The notes below the pieces were generated by a model. It worked only from the letters and a program-made list of their open reading frames with translations, was not told the DNA's origin and made no database searches. This document shows, piece by piece, positions 8,370-9,982 of a stretch of DNA of 9,982 bases; the stretch's first letter is position 1, and every line of letters begins with the position of its first letter. The stretch lies in the NCBI GenBank assembly GCA_043800975.1, contig JAZDMK010000311.1:1-9982 (forward strand). The letters are read 5' to 3'. Made by a program: the position numbers and the translations under genes. This DNA comes from JAZDMK01 sp043800975. GTDB lineage: Bacteria > Bacteroidota > Bacteroidia > Bacteroidales > JAHJDW01.

Positions 8370-8421
8370 TGGTATGAAAAAACTTTTATTTACTTTTCTG
8401 TTTTTACTTTCGTGCATACTT
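8317..8421 (+). repeat. 105-bp direct repeat across the gene 4/5 junction, copy 1
   Basis: Identical to 9878-9982. It runs from the last 17 codons of gene 4's sorting domain, through the stop and 4-base gap, to codon 16 of gene 5's signal peptide. The left edge is a mismatch (t/a at 8316/9877); the right edge is set only by the window end. Confidence 0.97.
8367..8377 (+). promoter_or_regulatory. Stop/two-codon ORF/start junction between genes 4 and 5
   Basis: Gene 4's TGA (8367-8369) overlaps an ATG at 8369 that opens a two-codon frame, ATG GTA TGA. The stop of that frame (8375-8377) in turn overlaps gene 5's ATG (8374-8376). The same arrangement recurs at 9928-9938. It could support termination-reinitiation, or it may be a chance product of the repeated junction. 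Confidence 0.5.
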
Positions 8422-9930
8422 GTACACGCGCAGCAGCAAACTTATAGTCGGGTTTTGTATTTGCCTGGTAACAGTGCTCAGGCCAGCGCTATGATCAAAA
8501 CACTTGACGGAAATTATGCTGTTGCTGGTTATATGATGTCCTGGATGAATACTGGCGGACTTGCCATGAAAATTGATTCTATTGGTAATCAGATTTGGGT
8601 TAAAAATATTGGAAACTCATCAGAACGTTTTAATTCAATCGTTCAAACTCAGGATTCCTGCTTCTTTCTTTCAGGTGATGATGGCATCAATCTGATTGTT
8701 GAAAAACTCAATAATAACGGTGATACTATCTGGAATAGAAATATTACGTTCCCTGGAAATCATATTATATCCGGACGAGCTTCTTTAACTTATGATCAGG
8801 GATTATTATTAACAGGTCAAATCTCAAACAATTCAAATACTTCTAACCGAATGTACATTGTACGAATTGACTCCTCAGGGAATGTTCAATGGGCTAATCA
8901 GCTTTCTGTTTCAGGTTTTTTTGAAACTCGTGGCACATCTGTCAAACAAATGCCTGACAGTGGATATATAATTGCTGGTCGCGTTTACTCTACTGCAAGC
9001 CCGGGTTACTATCACGCAATTTTCATCCGGTTTACACGCACAGATTCTGTGGTTTGGGTGAAAGAAGTTTGGAATCCGGCCAATACATACAATCAAGGAG
9101 TAGATGTTGCTATAAATCATAATAGCCTTGCTTTTCTAATGGTTTCTAATCAACTTTCTAGTTTAATAAAAACAGATTTCGATTTTAATATTATTTGGAC
9201 ATACAAGTATCAAAATCTTTATCTATCTTCTCAAGGCGGGTATTGGGAGAATTTCGGTTGTCCAAAAATATACTCAACTAAAGATTTTGGATACGCTGTA
9301 GTTGGCACAGAATGGGCCGGCAAGTATATTGAAACCGACTCCTTGGGTATCCAGATTGAAGCTAAAACCCTGTGGATGCAAGCTTGTGATATTGTGCAAA
9401 CCGGTGACTCTGCTTTGTTTGCAATAGGTAACGGACCTTTGATGGGAGTGAAGTATCCCACTACCGATCCTCAGATAGGCTTACTTCGGATCTTCCCCAA
9501 AGGAAATAACACCTTATGTGATAATCAGGAAAACCTTACTACAACAACGATAACGCCAAGTATTTCAACACCGGCTTTCAATAAAACAAACCTGAGTTTT
9601 ACAGTTGCACCATACCAACCTGTTGTTACTAGTCCAACTTTTATTGTGGATACTAATTGCGTTGCCATGACCGGAGCTATTCATGAAAACCAGAATATTA
9701 AAGAGATAGAAATCTATCCAAACCCTGCTGAAAGTTTTGTATCATTAATCTTCCCTGAAACAGAATGCGCTACTGAAATTTACGTTTTCAATTCACTGGG
9801 TAATTTAATTTTCAAAACCGGGATTCAAAAATATGAAAATGCGGTGAGTATTGATGTGAGGGCGCTGCCGGCGGGTATGTACTTTGTGAAGATGAATAAT
9901 TATTCAGGAAAATTTGTGAAACAAAACTGA
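8374..9930 (+). CDS. Secreted seven-repeat propeller-like protein with T9SS sorting domain
   Basis: The product has 518 residues. The start at 8374 is the first in-frame ATG and opens a signal peptide (1-19, cleavage at V-H-A/Q-Q). L-L-S-C at 11-14 also loosely resembles a lipobox, but signal peptidase I processing is expected for T9SS cargo. Residues about 25-380 carry seven copies of a short motif in which a basic residue is followed by an Asp-containing turn and often I/V-x-W: K66, K111, R164, R219, K266, E320 (degenerate) and R372, spaced 45-55 residues. Upstream of several copies is G-Y-x-(V/I)-(A/I)-G (47-52, 197-202 and 306-311). This is the pattern of SBBP/delta-60-like propellers. 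A Thr/Ser-rich linker (about 388-430) leads to the T9SS type A sorting domain (about 445-518: Y-P-N-P, V-F-N-S-L-G, L-P-A-G-M-Y-F-V-K, F-V-K-Q-N). Gene 3's propeller has a longer repeat period. A ligand-binding or adhesive surface role is a guess. Confidence 0.92.
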   Translation: MKKLLFTFLFLLSCILVHAQQQTYSRVLYLPGNSAQASAMIKTLDGNYAVAGYMMSWMNTGGLAMKIDSIGNQIWVKNIGNSSERFNSIVQTQDSCFFLSGDDGINLIVEKLNNNGDTIWNRNITFPGNHIISGRASLTYDQGLLLTGQISNNSNTSNRMYIVRIDSSGNVQWANQLSVSGFFETRGTSVKQMPDSGYIIAGRVYSTASPGYYHAIFIRFTRTDSVVWVKEVWNPANTYNQGVDVAINHNSLAFLMVSNQLSSLIKTDFDFNIIWTYKYQNLYLSSQGGYWENFGCPKIYSTKDFGYAVVGTEWAGKYIETDSLGIQIEAKTLWMQACDIVQTGDSALFAIGNGPLMGVKYPTTDPQIGLLRIFPKGNNTLCDNQENLTTTTITPSISTPAFNKTNLSFTVAPYQPVVTSPTFIVDTNCVAMTGAIHENQNIKEIEIYPNPAESFVSLIFPETECATEIYVFNSLGNLIFKTGIQKYENAVSIDVRALPAGMYFVKMNNYSGKFVKQN

Positions 9931-9982
9931 TGGTATGAAAAAACTTTTATTTACTTTTCTGTTTTTACTTTCGTGCATACTT
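9878..9982 (+). repeat. 105-bp direct repeat across the gene 5/6 junction, copy 2
   Basis: Identical to 8317-8421, with an offset of 1561 bases. The identity reaches the last base of the window, so its full length is unknown. Confidence 0.97.
9935..9982 (+). CDS. Start of a further secreted protein (3'-truncated)
   Basis: Only 16 codons are visible: an ATG four bases after gene 5's stop, then a Sec signal peptide start (M-K-K-L-L-F-T-F-L-F...). These codons are identical in DNA to the first 16 of gene 5. The gene is therefore either a tandem copy of gene 5 or a different cargo carrying the same leader. The array clearly continues past the window, unless the end is an assembly artefact within the repeat. 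Confidence 0.7.
   Translation, partial: MKKLLFTFLFLLSCIL

Noticed and set aside
8404..8415. Lipobox (L-L-S-C) in the gene 5 leader, which would make it a lipoprotein
   Set aside because: Leu at -2 is unusual, a good V-H-A/Q-Q signal peptidase I site follows, and T9SS sorting-domain cargo is normally processed there. It cannot be excluded.
1..9982. CRISPR arrays, tRNA/rRNA, insertion sequences
   Set aside because: There are no short spaced repeats, no tRNA-like folds, no transposase and no terminal inverted repeats. The direct repeats found are pieces of genes.

Overview
The window is a head-to-tail array of six genes on the + strand, and nothing credible is encoded on the - strand. Every gene whose start is visible begins with a Sec signal peptide (M-K-K, a hydrophobic run, then A-Q). 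Every gene whose end is visible finishes with a type A C-terminal sorting domain of the type IX secretion system (T9SS; PNP near its start, then L-P-A-G-x-Y-F-V-K or a variant). T9SS exists only in Bacteroidota and close relatives. The lack of Shine-Dalgarno sequences and a TAnnTTTG box before gene 2 also fit that phylum. I cannot name a genus. All proteins are predicted to be exported to the cell surface or medium.

Layout: gene 1 (1-872) lacks its 5' end and is a paralogue of gene 2 (996-2882), a secreted protein with one Asp-box. A 123-bp gap holding a candidate promoter separates them. Genes 2 to 6 are packed with gaps of 4-10 bases and look like one transcript. Gene 3 (2893-6954) is a 1353-residue protein: a probable seven-bladed propeller, several PKD/Ig-like domains, three 78-residue repeats, then the sorting domain. 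Gene 4 (6960-8369) has an unrecognised cargo domain. Gene 5 (8374-9930) is a second, shorter-period seven-repeat propeller. Gene 6 (from 9935) is cut by the window end after 16 codons.

The most notable property is mosaic structure. Cargo domains differ from gene to gene, but the join between genes (end of sorting domain, stop, a few bases, next signal peptide) is conserved. It is identical over 105 bases at the 4/5 and 5/6 joins. Genes 1 and 2 share a separate 100-base identical block within their sorting domains. Gene 3 has a clearly GC-richer body than its neighbours. Together this suggests an array that grows and diversifies by recombination through shared export-signal segments. That is an inference. 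The proteins may act as surface adhesins or binding proteins, but no enzyme active site or ligand is evident.
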